A stretch of 64,000 bases of DNA from Pseudalkalibacillus hwajinpoensis (GCF_015234585.1 NZ_JADFCM010000001.1:1240001-1304000); one strand, 5' to 3'; shown: positions 1 to 7,901, numbered from the stretch's first letter. Program-made: numbers and translations. Notes: generated by a model not told the origin, from the sequence alone.

Positions 1-112
1 TCTTGCGCGTTACAAGCTACCTAGAACGATTACTTATGTGGATAGCCTTCCTAGGAATGGGGCAAATAAGCTACAGCGAAATTTATTAGTAGATATGAGT
101 GATACGATATGA
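1..112 (+). CDS. menE: MenE C-terminus (o-succinylbenzoate-CoA ligase), 5' truncated by the window
   Basis: Reading from base 2, 36 codons lead to a TGA at 110-112. The fragment has the C-terminal signature of acyl-CoA ligases: YKLPRTITYVDSLPRN followed by GANKLQRNLL. The Lys in this last segment aligns with the invariant catalytic Lys that acts in adenylation. MenE activates o-succinylbenzoate to its CoA ester in menaquinone synthesis. The stop codon overlaps the menC start (ATGA-type overlap), so the two genes are almost certainly cotranscribed and translationally coupled. Only the extreme C-terminus is visible. The family assignment therefore leans on this motif and on the menC neighbour. 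Confidence 0.8.
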   Translation, partial: LARYKLPRTITYVDSLPRNGANKLQRNLLVDMSDTI

Positions 113-1212
113 TGCAACTGGAGAGTGTTACTCTACGTCATATTCGAATGAACCTAAAATCCCCTTTTAGTAACAGTTTGGAAACAGTCACTGCTCGAGA
201 TTTAATTATCGTCGAAGTAAGAGATTCTGAAGGGGAAGTAGGTTTTGGAGAAGGAGTTGCCTTTACGTCGCCCTGGTATACAGAAGAGACGCTTCAAACT
301 TCCTGGCATATGCTAAGAGACTTCATCATTCCTAAACTCAAAAACCAACTGATTGCTCATCCGTCCGATGTGGAAGGAATACTAGCGGGCATTCGAAGAA
401 ATCCAATGGCTAAATCTGCGATTGAGGGTGCGATCTGGGACTTATATGCTAAAAGAGAAGGAATTAGCCTCTCAAGAGCATTAGGTGGTTCTTCACAGAA
501 GATTAAGGCAGGAGTTGCCGTAGGCGCTTCGGATCCTTCAGTTATGCTAGAAGAAATCCATAGAAGAATTGATGAGGGATATGAACGAATTAAAGTGAAG
601 ATCAAACCTTCGCAGGATATATCGATTCTAGAAGCAATACGTCATTCTTATCCAAACTTATCGTTAATGGCAGATGCGAACTCAGCTTATTCTCTGCAAG
701 ACATCGATCGTTTAAAAGCACTTGATCCATTTCATTTGCTGATGATTGAACAACCTCTAGCAGCTGACGATATCGTAGATCATGCGATTTTACAAAAAGA
801 GATTGAAACACCGGTCTGTTTGGATGAAAGTATACATTCTTATGATGATGCCCGTCGAGCACTCGATTTGAATAGCTGTAAGATTATTAATATTAAACCC
901 GGACGTGTTGGAGGGTTATCCGTTAGTAAGAGGATCCATGATTTATGTAGCGAAAGGGGGATACCTGTTTGGTGTGGTGGCATGCTAGAGTCCGGAATAG
1001 GAAGGGCGCATAATATCGCACTTTCTAGTTTGGCTAATTTCACAATACCAGGAGATGTCTCTGCATCAGCACGGTACTGGGAAAAAGACATTATTGAACC
1101 TGAAGTGGAAGTGGAGAACGGTTTGATTACTGTTTCTAAAGAGAGTGGGATCGGATACGAAATAAACTGGAAAGAACTTGAGAGAGTGACGGTTTCTAAA
1201 GAAGTTTATTAA
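109..1212 (+). CDS. menC: MenC, o-succinylbenzoate synthase (enolase superfamily)
   Basis: A 367-residue enolase-superfamily protein that dehydrates SHCHC to o-succinylbenzoate in menaquinone synthesis. The barrel residues expected of the OSBS/N-acylamino-acid racemase family are present: KVK at 162-164, metal ligands Asp189 (MADANSAY), Glu214 (LMIEQPL) and Asp239 (CLDES), and Lys263 (NIKPGR). Length matches the Bacillus MenC family (about 370). The start overlaps the menE stop; ATG codons at 109 and 112 are both possible. Family members in related organisms can also racemise N-succinylamino acids, so that side activity cannot be excluded. The menE context favours the menaquinone role. Confidence 0.93.
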   Translation: MMQLESVTLRHIRMNLKSPFSNSLETVTARDLIIVEVRDSEGEVGFGEGVAFTSPWYTEETLQTSWHMLRDFIIPKLKNQLIAHPSDVEGILAGIRRNPMAKSAIEGAIWDLYAKREGISLSRALGGSSQKIKAGVAVGASDPSVMLEEIHRRIDEGYERIKVKIKPSQDISILEAIRHSYPNLSLMADANSAYSLQDIDRLKALDPFHLLMIEQPLAADDIVDHAILQKEIETPVCLDESIHSYDDARRALDLNSCKIINIKPGRVGGLSVSKRIHDLCSERGIPVWCGGMLESGIGRAHNIALSSLANFTIPGDVSASARYWEKDIIEPEVEVENGLITVSKESGIGYEINWKELERVTVSKEVY

Positions 1213-1268
1213 CATAGCTAGGGAAAAGATAACAAAAGGCAGAACCTTCTTAAGGTCCTGCCTTGTCT

Positions 1269-1565
1269 TTATACTTCAGAATTTTTTGCGATTCGCGCAT
1301 CGAATATAAACGGTCCGAATGGGATAACGGAGGAGACAACTGCGAGCGCGGCTTTAATGAAAGACCAGCGCTTAACGATTGTGACATATAGAATTACGGC
1401 AAGATAGAGAACAAACAGTCCGCCATGTAACGCTCCAACAATCGTTACGGCCATAGGGATGTCCATCATGTATTTAAGAGGCATCGCAATTCCTAGTAAT
1501 AATAAAAATGATATTCCTTCTGCAAAGCCGACGCCTCGGAATAGTTTCAATGGTTGCTTTAACAA
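1269..1565 (-). CDS. DUF3817-family small membrane protein
   Basis: 98 residues with about three hydrophobic helices, the pattern LFRGVGFAEGISFLLLLGIAMPL near the N-terminus, and a second helix containing GALHGGLFVLYLAV. This arrangement is typical of DUF3817 proteins (YdzA-like in B. subtilis), whose function is unknown. The start is a TTG: AAGGAG lies nine bases upstream of TTG at 1565, whereas the ATG slightly further upstream runs straight into a stop. It faces menC convergently, with a hairpin-poor gap of about 55 bp. It stands alone, with no partner gene. Confidence 0.75.
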   Translation of the reverse strand: MLKQPLKLFRGVGFAEGISFLLLLGIAMPLKYMMDIPMAVTIVGALHGGLFVLYLAVILYVTIVKRWSFIKAALAVVSSVIPFGPFIFDARIAKNSEV

Positions 1566-1847
1566 TGCATTTCACTCCTTCATCATTAGCTGATGTGATC
1601 TGTTTCACATAAACAGTTACAGGCAGTTTACAAATAGTATATCAATACTAGTCCTACAATAGAAGTTGAAGTTTTATCGATTTCTTGACAGTTTGAATGT
1701 AAATACTCCTAATCACATTTCAATTCACAGAAAATTTAGTACTAAGGCATTGTTTTCAAATGTTTTGTAAGTGATGATTGCTTATACGTGCCTTTATCGA
1801 GTAGAATGAATGAGGGTAACAATAAATCAACTCTGAAGGAGATTTGT

Positions 1848-1934
1848 ATGAATAATAACAAAAAGGCAATCTTTATATACATTCCAAAGTCCAAAGTTGA
1901 TGAAGCCAAAAAAAACATGAAGAAGAATGATTAA
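1848..1934 (+). CDS. 28-residue Lys-rich peptide, unknown
   Basis: A 28-codon ORF (MNNNKKAIFIYIPKSKVDE then a Lys-rich tail) preceded by a clear GAAGGAG Shine-Dalgarno six bases from the ATG. A strong hairpin terminator follows 12 bases after the stop. The strong ribosome site, ATG and dedicated terminator make it look like a real short gene. Half the residues are charged or polar around a short hydrophobic IFIYIP core. I do not recognise it. Confidence 0.5.
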   Translation: MNNNKKAIFIYIPKSKVDEAKKNMKKND

Positions 1935-1945
1935 TAGACGATAAA

Positions 1946-1978
1946 AAAACAGTCGAACCGTAATGGCTCGACTGTTTT
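1946..1978. terminator. Bidirectional hairpin terminator
   Basis: AAAACAGTCGA pairs with TCGACTGTTTT around a short loop. T-runs lie on both sides, so it can end the 28-residue gene on the plus strand and the two tiny peptide genes on the minus strand. Confidence 0.8.
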
Positions 1979-2022
1979 ATTTATGATGAATTAATAAATT
2001 TCAATTGCTCAATTTTACAATA

Positions 2023-2091
2023 TTAAATAAATGAAATGATAGCTGCAATCACAGCAACCGCGCCAATGATCATAAGGATTGTACGTACCAT
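2023..2091 (-). CDS. 22-residue hydrophobic peptide B (single membrane helix)
   Basis: ATG at 2089-2091 opens a 22-codon frame, starting MVRTILMIIGAVAVIAA and ending in a TAA at 2023. AGGAGG sits at ideal distance upstream. The product is one continuous hydrophobic helix with a single basic residue at position 3, as expected for an N-in membrane peptide. It matches the neighbouring peptide gene at 2151-2222 position by position (x-[KR]-x-[VI]-L-x-I-I-G-x-V). The two look like tandem paralogues read from one transcript. No function is known to me. Candidates are a membrane-peptide regulator, a type I toxin-like peptide or a small subunit of a larger complex. Confidence 0.6.
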   Translation of the reverse strand: MVRTILMIIGAVAVIAAIISFI

Positions 2092-2150
2092 TGCTATTCC
2101 TCCTTGATAAGGTCAATTTAGTTCATACATAACTATATTTTTGCTGCCTT

Positions 2151-2222
2151 CTAGAATAATGCGCTGACAACAAATGCTACTACAACAACAATACCGATAA
2201 TAACGAGAACTTGTTTTAACAT
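2151..2222 (-). CDS. 23-residue hydrophobic peptide A (single membrane helix)
   Basis: ATG at 2220-2222 gives 23 codons, MLKQVLVIIGIVVVVAF onward, ending in TAG at 2151. GAGGAGG lies upstream. One basic residue at position 3 is followed by an unbroken run of Val, Ile and Leu. It is the promoter-proximal partner of the related peptide at 2023-2091, with a 59-base gap that carries a second good ribosome site. Conservation of the IIG motif and length between the two is the main argument that both are translated. Confidence 0.6.
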   Translation of the reverse strand: MLKQVLVIIGIVVVVAFVVSALF

Positions 2223-2411
2223 AATGACTTCCTCCTCTAATATAGCAATGTCCTTTGCTACTATTGATATACCCTATTCATTTTTTATATCAAACCTTTT
2301 TTTGAAATAAATAGTTATAAATGACTACTTGCAGAAGAAAATACTTCAAGTTACAAAGCGATTTATGAATAGCGTTCCAGTTATCTGGGTTTTTATGCTT
2401 GAAAAATAAAA

Positions 2412-2441
2412 AAGAAGCCTTCCTTTATTTGGAGGCTTCTT
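2412..2441 (-). terminator. Hairpin terminator of the 62-residue protein gene
   Basis: Arms AAGAAGCCTTCC and GGAGGCTTCTT with one bulged base. The T-run follows on the minus strand, placing it after the gene that stops at 2475. Confidence 0.7.
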
Positions 2442-2474
2442 CGTTTATTTAAACATTTGTTTCTGAGTGGGTAA

Positions 2475-2663
2475 CTATTGTTTAGGATGTACCTTCATCC
2501 GCTCTTGCTGGAAAAATTCTTTTAGCTCCGGGTTAAGTAAGTCCGGCTCCTCATCATTTAAGTTCAGTCTGATCAGCTTGCCTTCAAGGTAATCCATAAT
2601 CCCGATAATCGTACCGTTTCCAAGCTGCTTCTGAAAGATGGTTTCGTAACGAATGCTGCTCAT
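2475..2663 (-). CDS. Hypothetical 62-residue protein
   Basis: A 62-residue soluble protein beginning MSSIRYETIFQKQLGNGTI, with an acidic middle (LNDEEPDLLNPE) and a basic tail ending HPKQ. The GGAGGGCTCCGATG context gives an adequate ribosome site, and a terminator follows 34 bases downstream. Codon use and the terminator argue for a real gene, but I do not recognise the family. No signal peptide or membrane helix is present. Confidence 0.55.
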   Translation of the reverse strand: MSSIRYETIFQKQLGNGTIIGIMDYLEGKLIRLNLNDEEPDLLNPELKEFFQQERMKVHPKQ

Positions 2664-2786
2664 CGGAGCCCTCCTGTTGCGCGTTTTTTTCTACTATAGC
2701 ACGTTTGGAGAGCGAATTATTGCAGTTAAACTTCTCTTAAATAATTTGTAATCAAAGCGCAACAAAGCTTAACACAGTGACATAGT

Positions 2787-4964
2787 TCAGTCTTTTTGAA
2801 CAGGCTTTTGCGAAATGATCATTGGCTTATCACATAAGGGACATTGCTTTTGATCAGGTTGTTTCTTATCCTCTATTTTCATCCATCCTTTGCAAAATTC
2901 ACTACTGCAAACCCATGCTTTCACCGTTTTACCTTCTTGTTGAATTTTCTTCTTGAAGGCATCCGTTAAGAAACGAGAGACGGGTGTTTGTTTACCAAGG
3001 TGTTTCTCAGGGGAGCAAATATAGAGCTCTTCTTTTGCACGTGTAATGGCAACGTAACAAAGGCGACGTTCTTCCTCAAGGTCAGCAGTCGGGTTTTTCA
3101 TATAGAGCTGCTTATGAGAGGCTTCTTTGTCTTTCATCGTATTGAGCGCAGAAACGTGCGGTAGAATCGTTTCTGAAGCACCAATGACGTAAACCACAGG
3201 GAATTCAAGCCCTTTAGCCTGATGAATGGATAGTAGTGAAAGCGCGTTAGAGGCGCTAGCTTTTTGTTTATGCTCATTGAATCGTTGAATGATTCGATCG
3301 ACGTAGGCAAGGAACTCTGGGATGGTTTCAAATCGTGAGCTTGAGAACTCAAGCTCGTCCATCATTTCTTTAAGAGTAGTCTTATGCACAGTTAATGCTT
3401 CGTCATTTGCGCTGTCCAGATGTTTCATATAGTCATCTCGTAACAATTGAATGGCTTTCTGGGGCCGATGACGTTTAGCTTCTTGAACAAGACGGACACG
3501 TCGATCTATCGATTTTTTTTGAAAATCACGTAGTGTTTTCCAGGATTTTAAATGTAACAAAGGAAATTCAACTGGATCAACGAAATTTTCCATCTCAATG
3601 TGACGCATACCTGATTCTTGATTAATAAAAAGGGATGGGAGTATGGCGGCTGTCGCATCAAGATTTTGGTGCTCGTATGCAAGTCGAAGGTGTTCCATCA
3701 TTCCTTTAATAATCGACTGCTCGTAAAAGACCTGTTTCATTCCCTGTGCGTTGAAAGGAATGTCCTGTTCAATCAACTGCTCGAAAATGGCTCTAGCATT
3801 CGTATAAGTTCTTGTAAGAATGGCAATGTCTTTCCACTCTCGCTTTTTTTCTCGAATATGACGGAGGACATAACCTGCTTCGTCTTCTGTTGTAGCAGGA
3901 CGAAGATAGTATGGTTGTTTTCCGTCTTTGTCTGTAGCGTTCATTGTTTTCGTTCTTCGATACGTATTGTGCTTAATTACATGGTTTCCGAGTCCAACAA
4001 TGGGTGGAGCTGATCTGTAGTTTGTATCCAGCGTTACGACGGATGCCTCGGGATAAGCACGATCGAACTCTAAAATGATTGAGCTATTTGCACCATTAAA
4101 AGAATAGATAACTTGATCATCGTCACCCACTACAAATAAGTTGTTTTGAGGAGCTGCAATTTGTTTAATTAATTCATATTGAATTGGGTTCGTATCCTGG
4201 AATTCATCTACTAAAATATATTGAAATCGATTTTGCATTTTTTGAAGTAGAGCGGGATTTTGATTGAATTCTCGATACATATAGACAAGAATGTCATCAA
4301 AGTCAATATAGCCATTAGCTGTTTTCCACTCTTCATATTCAGAGTAGGCTTTCTTTAATTCTTCTGTTTCTTTACTGTCAGGGATATCTGCAGGCTCCAT
4401 CATTTTAACTTTGCAAGCAGAAATTGATGAAAGCATAATCTCTGGTAAAGATGCTTCAGGACTTTTCATTTTTTTTAGAATATTTTTCATTATAATTTGT
4501 TTGTGACGATCACTATTCAATATTTTTTGGTTATAACCGAGACTCCTTAATAATTTCAAGAAGATAGAATGAAATGTTCCTGCTGTTAATCTTCCTGAGT
4601 CTTGAGAAGAGACACCTGGTAAGTGACTGATACGCTGTCGCATTTCTTCAGATGCCTTTCGAGTGAAAGTAATGAGTAGAATACTAGAAGGATCTTTTTC
4701 CTTTACTGTCATTAGAAAAGCTGTTCGTGCTGTTAAAACAGATGTTTTTCCACTTCCGGCTCCGGCAATTGTCAAAAGAGGGCCTTCAGTATGCTTTACT
4801 GCTTTTGTTTGAGGTTCATTCAGACGTATACCTTTTTCCTCTAAAGCATGAAAAAAAGCCTGCTCTGCTTTATCTTCCAATGGTCTGAGAGACGAGTGGG
4901 GTGTTAAAGGAGCAGATAGGTCCAATTCAGTCACTGCTTGATGCGGTGTTGTAGTAAAATTCAT
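2787..4964 (-). CDS. UvrD/Rep-family ATP-dependent DNA helicase with C-terminal Cys4 motif (YjcD-like)
   Basis: A superfamily 1A helicase of about 725 residues. Visible motifs are the Q-like segment LNEPQTKAV, Walker A GAGSGKTS (about 68-75), motif Ia TFTRKA, Walker B VDEFQDTN (about 255), motif III GDDDQVIYSFNGA, motif IV DTNYRSAP, motif V IHQAKGLEF and motif VI YVAITRAKE. The C-terminus carries two Cys pairs (CSSEFCKGW and CPLCDKPM), a probable zinc site. The layout resembles B. subtilis YjcD, a second UvrD-type helicase beside PcrA. The start at 4964 is chosen because AGGTGATG lies at suitable distance; ATG and GTG codons three residues earlier are alternatives. It is probably monocistronic. 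The precise repair or replication role is not known from sequence. Confidence 0.85.
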   Translation of the reverse strand: MNFTTTPHQAVTELDLSAPLTPHSSLRPLEDKAEQAFFHALEEKGIRLNEPQTKAVKHTEGPLLTIAGAGSGKTSVLTARTAFLMTVKEKDPSSILLITFTRKASEEMRQRISHLPGVSSQDSGRLTAGTFHSIFLKLLRSLGYNQKILNSDRHKQIIMKNILKKMKSPEASLPEIMLSSISACKVKMMEPADIPDSKETEELKKAYSEYEEWKTANGYIDFDDILVYMYREFNQNPALLQKMQNRFQYILVDEFQDTNPIQYELIKQIAAPQNNLFVVGDDDQVIYSFNGANSSIILEFDRAYPEASVVTLDTNYRSAPPIVGLGNHVIKHNTYRRTKTMNATDKDGKQPYYLRPATTEDEAGYVLRHIREKKREWKDIAILTRTYTNARAIFEQLIEQDIPFNAQGMKQVFYEQSIIKGMMEHLRLAYEHQNLDATAAILPSLFINQESGMRHIEMENFVDPVEFPLLHLKSWKTLRDFQKKSIDRRVRLVQEAKRHRPQKAIQLLRDDYMKHLDSANDEALTVHKTTLKEMMDELEFSSSRFETIPEFLAYVDRIIQRFNEHKQKASASNALSLLSIHQAKGLEFPVVYVIGASETILPHVSALNTMKDKEASHKQLYMKNPTADLEEERRLCYVAITRAKEELYICSPEKHLGKQTPVSRFLTDAFKKKIQQEGKTVKAWVCSSEFCKGWMKIEDKKQPDQKQCPLCDKPMIISQKPVQKD

Positions 4965-5106
4965 GATCATCACCTGAACTATTCTTATGGATTCATCCCT
5001 TCATTTTAACATAAATTTATGTGTTTTCGTTTATAAGGAAAAGATTAATATTTATCCGAAAAGGGTAAAGTGACAAGCAGGATAGGATAAAGAGGAGGGA
5101 AAATCA

Positions 5107-5331
5107 ATGGAAAAATTTATTCAAGTTGTAGTTGATCATGATAAGAAACAATTTCATGTGGAGTCAGAAGCGACCGAAGAAACCAACTATGATGCGCGAG
5201 TTGAAGAAGCGAAGAAACAGGGACGTGACGTTGGATCATTTCGCTCTAGGCTTGACACTGTTGAGAAAACCATTGATGCTGCTCAACATGAATACAAAGG
5301 GTATCGTCATTTAGAAGAAAGTCCTGTTTAA
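5107..5331 (+). CDS. Hypothetical 74-residue charged protein
   Basis: MEKFIQVVVDHDKKQFHVE opens a 74-residue protein, strongly charged and without a membrane helix. AGAGGAGGG lies nine bases before the ATG. It is followed 22 bases later by a second small gene (5354) with its own GGAGGTGAG site, and the two probably share a transcript. Composition suggests a helical soluble protein (DARVEEAKKQGRDVGSFRSRLDTVEK). I do not recognise the family. Confidence 0.6.
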   Translation: MEKFIQVVVDHDKKQFHVESEATEETNYDARVEEAKKQGRDVGSFRSRLDTVEKTIDAAQHEYKGYRHLEESPV

Positions 5332-5353
5332 ATTTTCATGGAGGTGAGAAGCA

Positions 5354-5692
5354 ATGGTACGTGAGACGTATTTTGTAACACCTAAAGGTGAGCTTCATGA
5401 GACAAATGTTGGCACTCAAATGAATGCCTTTGAAATTAGAGCAAGTCAAGAAGAGAAAATGGAAATGGAACGTGTAATTGAGAAGTTGCGCTCTCAGAAA
5501 TATGTGCAACAAAATGATTTCTTTTCACTGAATCATTATGATGAAAGTGAAGTAGACCGTCATCGAGATTGGACGGATGAAGCGATTTATGAATTATATA
5601 AGATGATCCATCGACTAGGCACACCTCATACAAAGCAACAAATTGATCAAATGGGCGTATTATCAGCTCTAAACCACAATACAAGAAATTGA
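5354..5692 (+). CDS. Small conserved protein, paralogue of the gene at 21942
   Basis: 112 residues, with GGAGGTGAG eight bases before ATG. The last 35 residues (IYELYKMIHRLGTPHTKQQ then IDQMGVL) match the C-terminus of the protein at 21942-22244 (IYGLLHKLGNKKTREHIE then TMGIL). Both also share an N-terminal Tyr-rich beta-like start (ETYFVTPKGE against KRYYVAVSSGE). A YF.. strand, a polar middle with FSLNHYDESE, and the helical I-Y-x-L-hydrophobic-H-x-L-G motif define a small Bacillus family. Its function I cannot name. It is probably cotranscribed with the gene at 5107. Confidence 0.65.
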   Translation: MVRETYFVTPKGELHETNVGTQMNAFEIRASQEEKMEMERVIEKLRSQKYVQQNDFFSLNHYDESEVDRHRDWTDEAIYELYKMIHRLGTPHTKQQIDQMGVLSALNHNTRN

Positions 5693-5800
5693 GGATGAAC
5701 AACTAGTTTTTCTTCAGGAACTCCGCTCATGCCCTTCCTAAATGGAATCAACTACATAAAGTAATAGTGTAGTGAATGAATTCTAACGAGGGGGATAAAG

Positions 5801-5947
5801 ATGAGCGGAGGATATGGTAAAGGTTTTGCGTTAATTGTTGTTCTGTTTATTTTACTAATTATTGTTGGAGCTGGCGCAATGGGCGGCGGTTGTGGTCCTG
5901 GACCAGGTTATGTAGGCGGAGCAAACTACAATCCTTATTGTTGCTAA
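5801..5947 (+). CDS. YjcZ-family sporulation-type tiny membrane protein
   Basis: 48 residues: a short Gly-rich start ([10 protein letters not shown]), one hydrophobic helix ([16 protein letters not shown]) and a Gly/Pro/Tyr/Cys-rich tail ending NPYCC. This layout defines the YjcZ family of small Bacillus proteins, often annotated as sporulation proteins and associated with spores. ACGAGGGGG lies nine bases before the ATG. A very long hairpin terminator begins directly at the stop. No other sporulation genes adjoin it. Confidence 0.75.
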   Translation: MSGGYGKGFALIVVLFILLIIVGAGAMGGGCGPGPGYVGGANYNPYCC

Positions 5948-5995
5948 ATCATAAAGAGAAGCTGGCTAATATTAGCCAGCTTCTCTTTATGATTT
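5946..5995. terminator. Perfect 25-bp-arm palindromic terminator shared by convergent genes
   Basis: Bases 5946-5970 are the exact reverse complement of 5971-5995. The palindrome contains the stop codons of both the YjcZ-type gene (plus) and the EcsB-like gene (minus), and T-rich sequence follows on both strands. It works sterically as a two-way terminator. Confidence 0.85.
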
Positions 5996-7129
5996 TCTCT
6001 GTTTTTTGTTTTCTAAAAAAAATGAAATCAAAAGCCCTTCTACTAAGGTACAAAAACTATGCTGTAAAGAAGGAAGCTGAACAATACTAAATAATATGGA
6101 TTGTATAACTAATAACGATAAAATCATGTTTCTCAGTGAATAATCGTTTCGGAGAATAACAAGAAACGAGTCTCTCATTTGTTCTTTTTTGATTGCTAAG
6201 AGCTGTTTATGAGTGATCCATAAAAGAAGGGGAACAATCAAGTACGATGTGTACTCTTCTCTTAGGTAGTAGAGAATATATGCCCCAATTCCAACTAATC
6301 GGATAAAGACCCAAATGTAGCTTCCCTTACGGAAGAAAATTCTAATGAATAGAAAGGTCTGTGCGTTAGACACTGGTATCAATTGAATAATCCAACTTAA
6401 ATACTTTCTTGGATTCACTTTATTCTGTAAAGAAGGCACATCAACGAACTGGTTTGCGAATTGCTCGAACCGAGCAGTTTGTGATGATTCAAGTTCAATC
6501 AATCTCTCCCACTGAAGCATCGAGCTTTGACGAAATAGTAAGTAAAGATATGTAATGGGAAACATAAGGAATAAGGCACCAATAAAAACATATCCTTTCA
6601 TGGTGAAGTAAAGAATAGTGAAATTGCTAATGAAAAGGTAAAGACGCTGCCATTTTTTCTTCGTGAAGTAAGATCGTACGATCGTAAGAAAAGACAATAT
6701 AAAGAGCAAGAGTATCATGACATAAATCCATGTTAGTAATTCCAAAGGAATTTCTAAATGAATGAGGGCAGGAGCACTTACTAAACTAACGATTAAAATT
6801 ATCGGCAGTGAACGAATCAAAGAATAGAAGAAAGTATACTTAATGTATTGCCTCATACGATCTTCACATGTGATTAAAAAGACGCGATCCGCTTGAAAGA
6901 GAAAGAACTTTCCTTCAAGAACACTTAGTACTACGCTCATGATGAGGGCGATCGCAAATAGGAGTGGAAATGGCTCAGGTATAACATCGAGTAAACGTTG
7001 ATAATAAACAATTCCTATTGCTCCGATTAGCAATAAAGCGATCAATAATCCACCTTGCATGATGTAAGACAAATACTTAAGTCGATGCCGCAGATAATTA
7101 TTGAAGCGAATCTTCCATAGTCCTCCCAA
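5987..7129 (-). CDS. EcsB-like ABC transporter permease (orphan)
   Basis: 380 residues with about nine to ten hydrophobic segments. It starts GLWKIRFNNYLRHRLKYLSYIMQ, then has FFLFQADRVFLITCEDRMRQY, the hallmark N-terminal region of EcsB, membrane partner of the EcsA ATPase. The family is about 400 residues long, so this copy is near full size. The start is a TTG at 7129 with GGGGTGATT upstream; no ATG occurs before residue 24. In B. subtilis ecsB lies beside ecsA, but no ATPase gene adjoins here. This may therefore be a second, stand-alone paralogue that borrows an ATPase. Its substrate is unknown. Confidence 0.7.
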   Translation of the reverse strand: MGGLWKIRFNNYLRHRLKYLSYIMQGGLLIALLLIGAIGIVYYQRLLDVIPEPFPLLFAIALIMSVVLSVLEGKFFLFQADRVFLITCEDRMRQYIKYTFFYSLIRSLPIILIVSLVSAPALIHLEIPLELLTWIYVMILLLFILSFLTIVRSYFTKKKWQRLYLFISNFTILYFTMKGYVFIGALFLMFPITYLYLLFRQSSMLQWERLIELESSQTARFEQFANQFVDVPSLQNKVNPRKYLSWIIQLIPVSNAQTFLFIRIFFRKGSYIWVFIRLVGIGAYILYYLREEYTSYLIVPLLLWITHKQLLAIKKEQMRDSFLVILRNDYSLRNMILSLLVIQSILFSIVQLPSLQHSFCTLVEGLLISFFLENKKQRKS

Positions 7130-7340
7130 TTAATCACCCCTCTCCTGAAATAAATTAAGAAAAATCGAAACATTCTGCTATATCTTTTCGTATAAGTAGT
7201 GTATCCAAAAGAAAATAGCTAAAATCCATTCATTACTATGGTAAAAAAGACTTAATATATCACTAGTTTGTTTGACACCTAATAGGATGAGGTATGAAAT
7301 CAATATAAAGAAATTCTACTATACTTAAAGGATGAGTGAC

Positions 7341-7868
7341 ATGAAAAAATACATAGGTTTATTAATGTTTGTAGGTGCGCTAACTTTCACTTCGGGTTGT
7401 GGTGGAGAATTATCAAAAGTTGCTGCTGATCATTCAGAAATCGTGATTTCTTCTCTTGAGAATAAAGCAGAAGCAAAGACGAATTCAATCGAAAAACCAG
7501 AAGTTGAGAATTTATCTAACGAACTTATCAATCATATTATTCAGGATACAGATGAAGAGGGTAAAGTTAAACAGTTTCAAACAATAGCAGAGGTTGAGCA
7601 GGACTTACAAAAGATAACCTCAAAAGAACTCGCTTCTGAAATTGCGGATGTTTATTTTGCAGAGCGTGAAGGTGATCTTTACTTAGTACCAACAGAGCTA
7701 TTTCCATGGGTGAATACTGATGAGTCATATGAACTGGAGAAACTTAATGAATATGAATATGAACTGACTCAATCGAATGAGTCTGAGCTTTATGGCTCTT
7801 ACACAATAAACATCCATTTTCTTTATGAAAACAACCATTGGATCATTAATGATTTTGAGATTAAATAA
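7341..7868 (+). CDS. Predicted lipoprotein, unknown function
   Basis: About 175 residues. The start at 7341 is preferred over 7332 because AAAGGA lies eight bases before it. A signal peptide (MKKYIGLLMFVGALTF) ends in a TSGC lipobox, so Cys is lipidated and the protein is anchored to the outer face of the membrane. The mature part is acidic. The C-terminal half has the pattern ELYGSYTINIHFLYENNHW then IINDFEIK, which resembles small extracytoplasmic beta domains that end in a hydrophobic strand. It stands alone between two terminators. Family not recognised. Confidence 0.65.
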   Translation: MKKYIGLLMFVGALTFTSGCGGELSKVAADHSEIVISSLENKAEAKTNSIEKPEVENLSNELINHIIQDTDEEGKVKQFQTIAEVEQDLQKITSKELASEIADVYFAEREGDLYLVPTELFPWVNTDESYELEKLNEYEYELTQSNESELYGSYTINIHFLYENNHWIINDFEIK

Positions 7869-7871
7869 TTC

Positions 7872-7901
7872 AAACGCACGGAACTTTTGGTCCGTGCGTT
7901 T
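7872..7901 (+). terminator. Hairpin terminator of the lipoprotein gene
   Basis: AAACGCACGGA pairs with TCCGTGCGTTT, followed by TATTTTTTG. Confidence 0.85.

Noticed and set aside
5132..5314. Second ORF overlapping the gene at 5107
   Set aside because: It lies inside the gene at 5107 in another frame, without a ribosome site.
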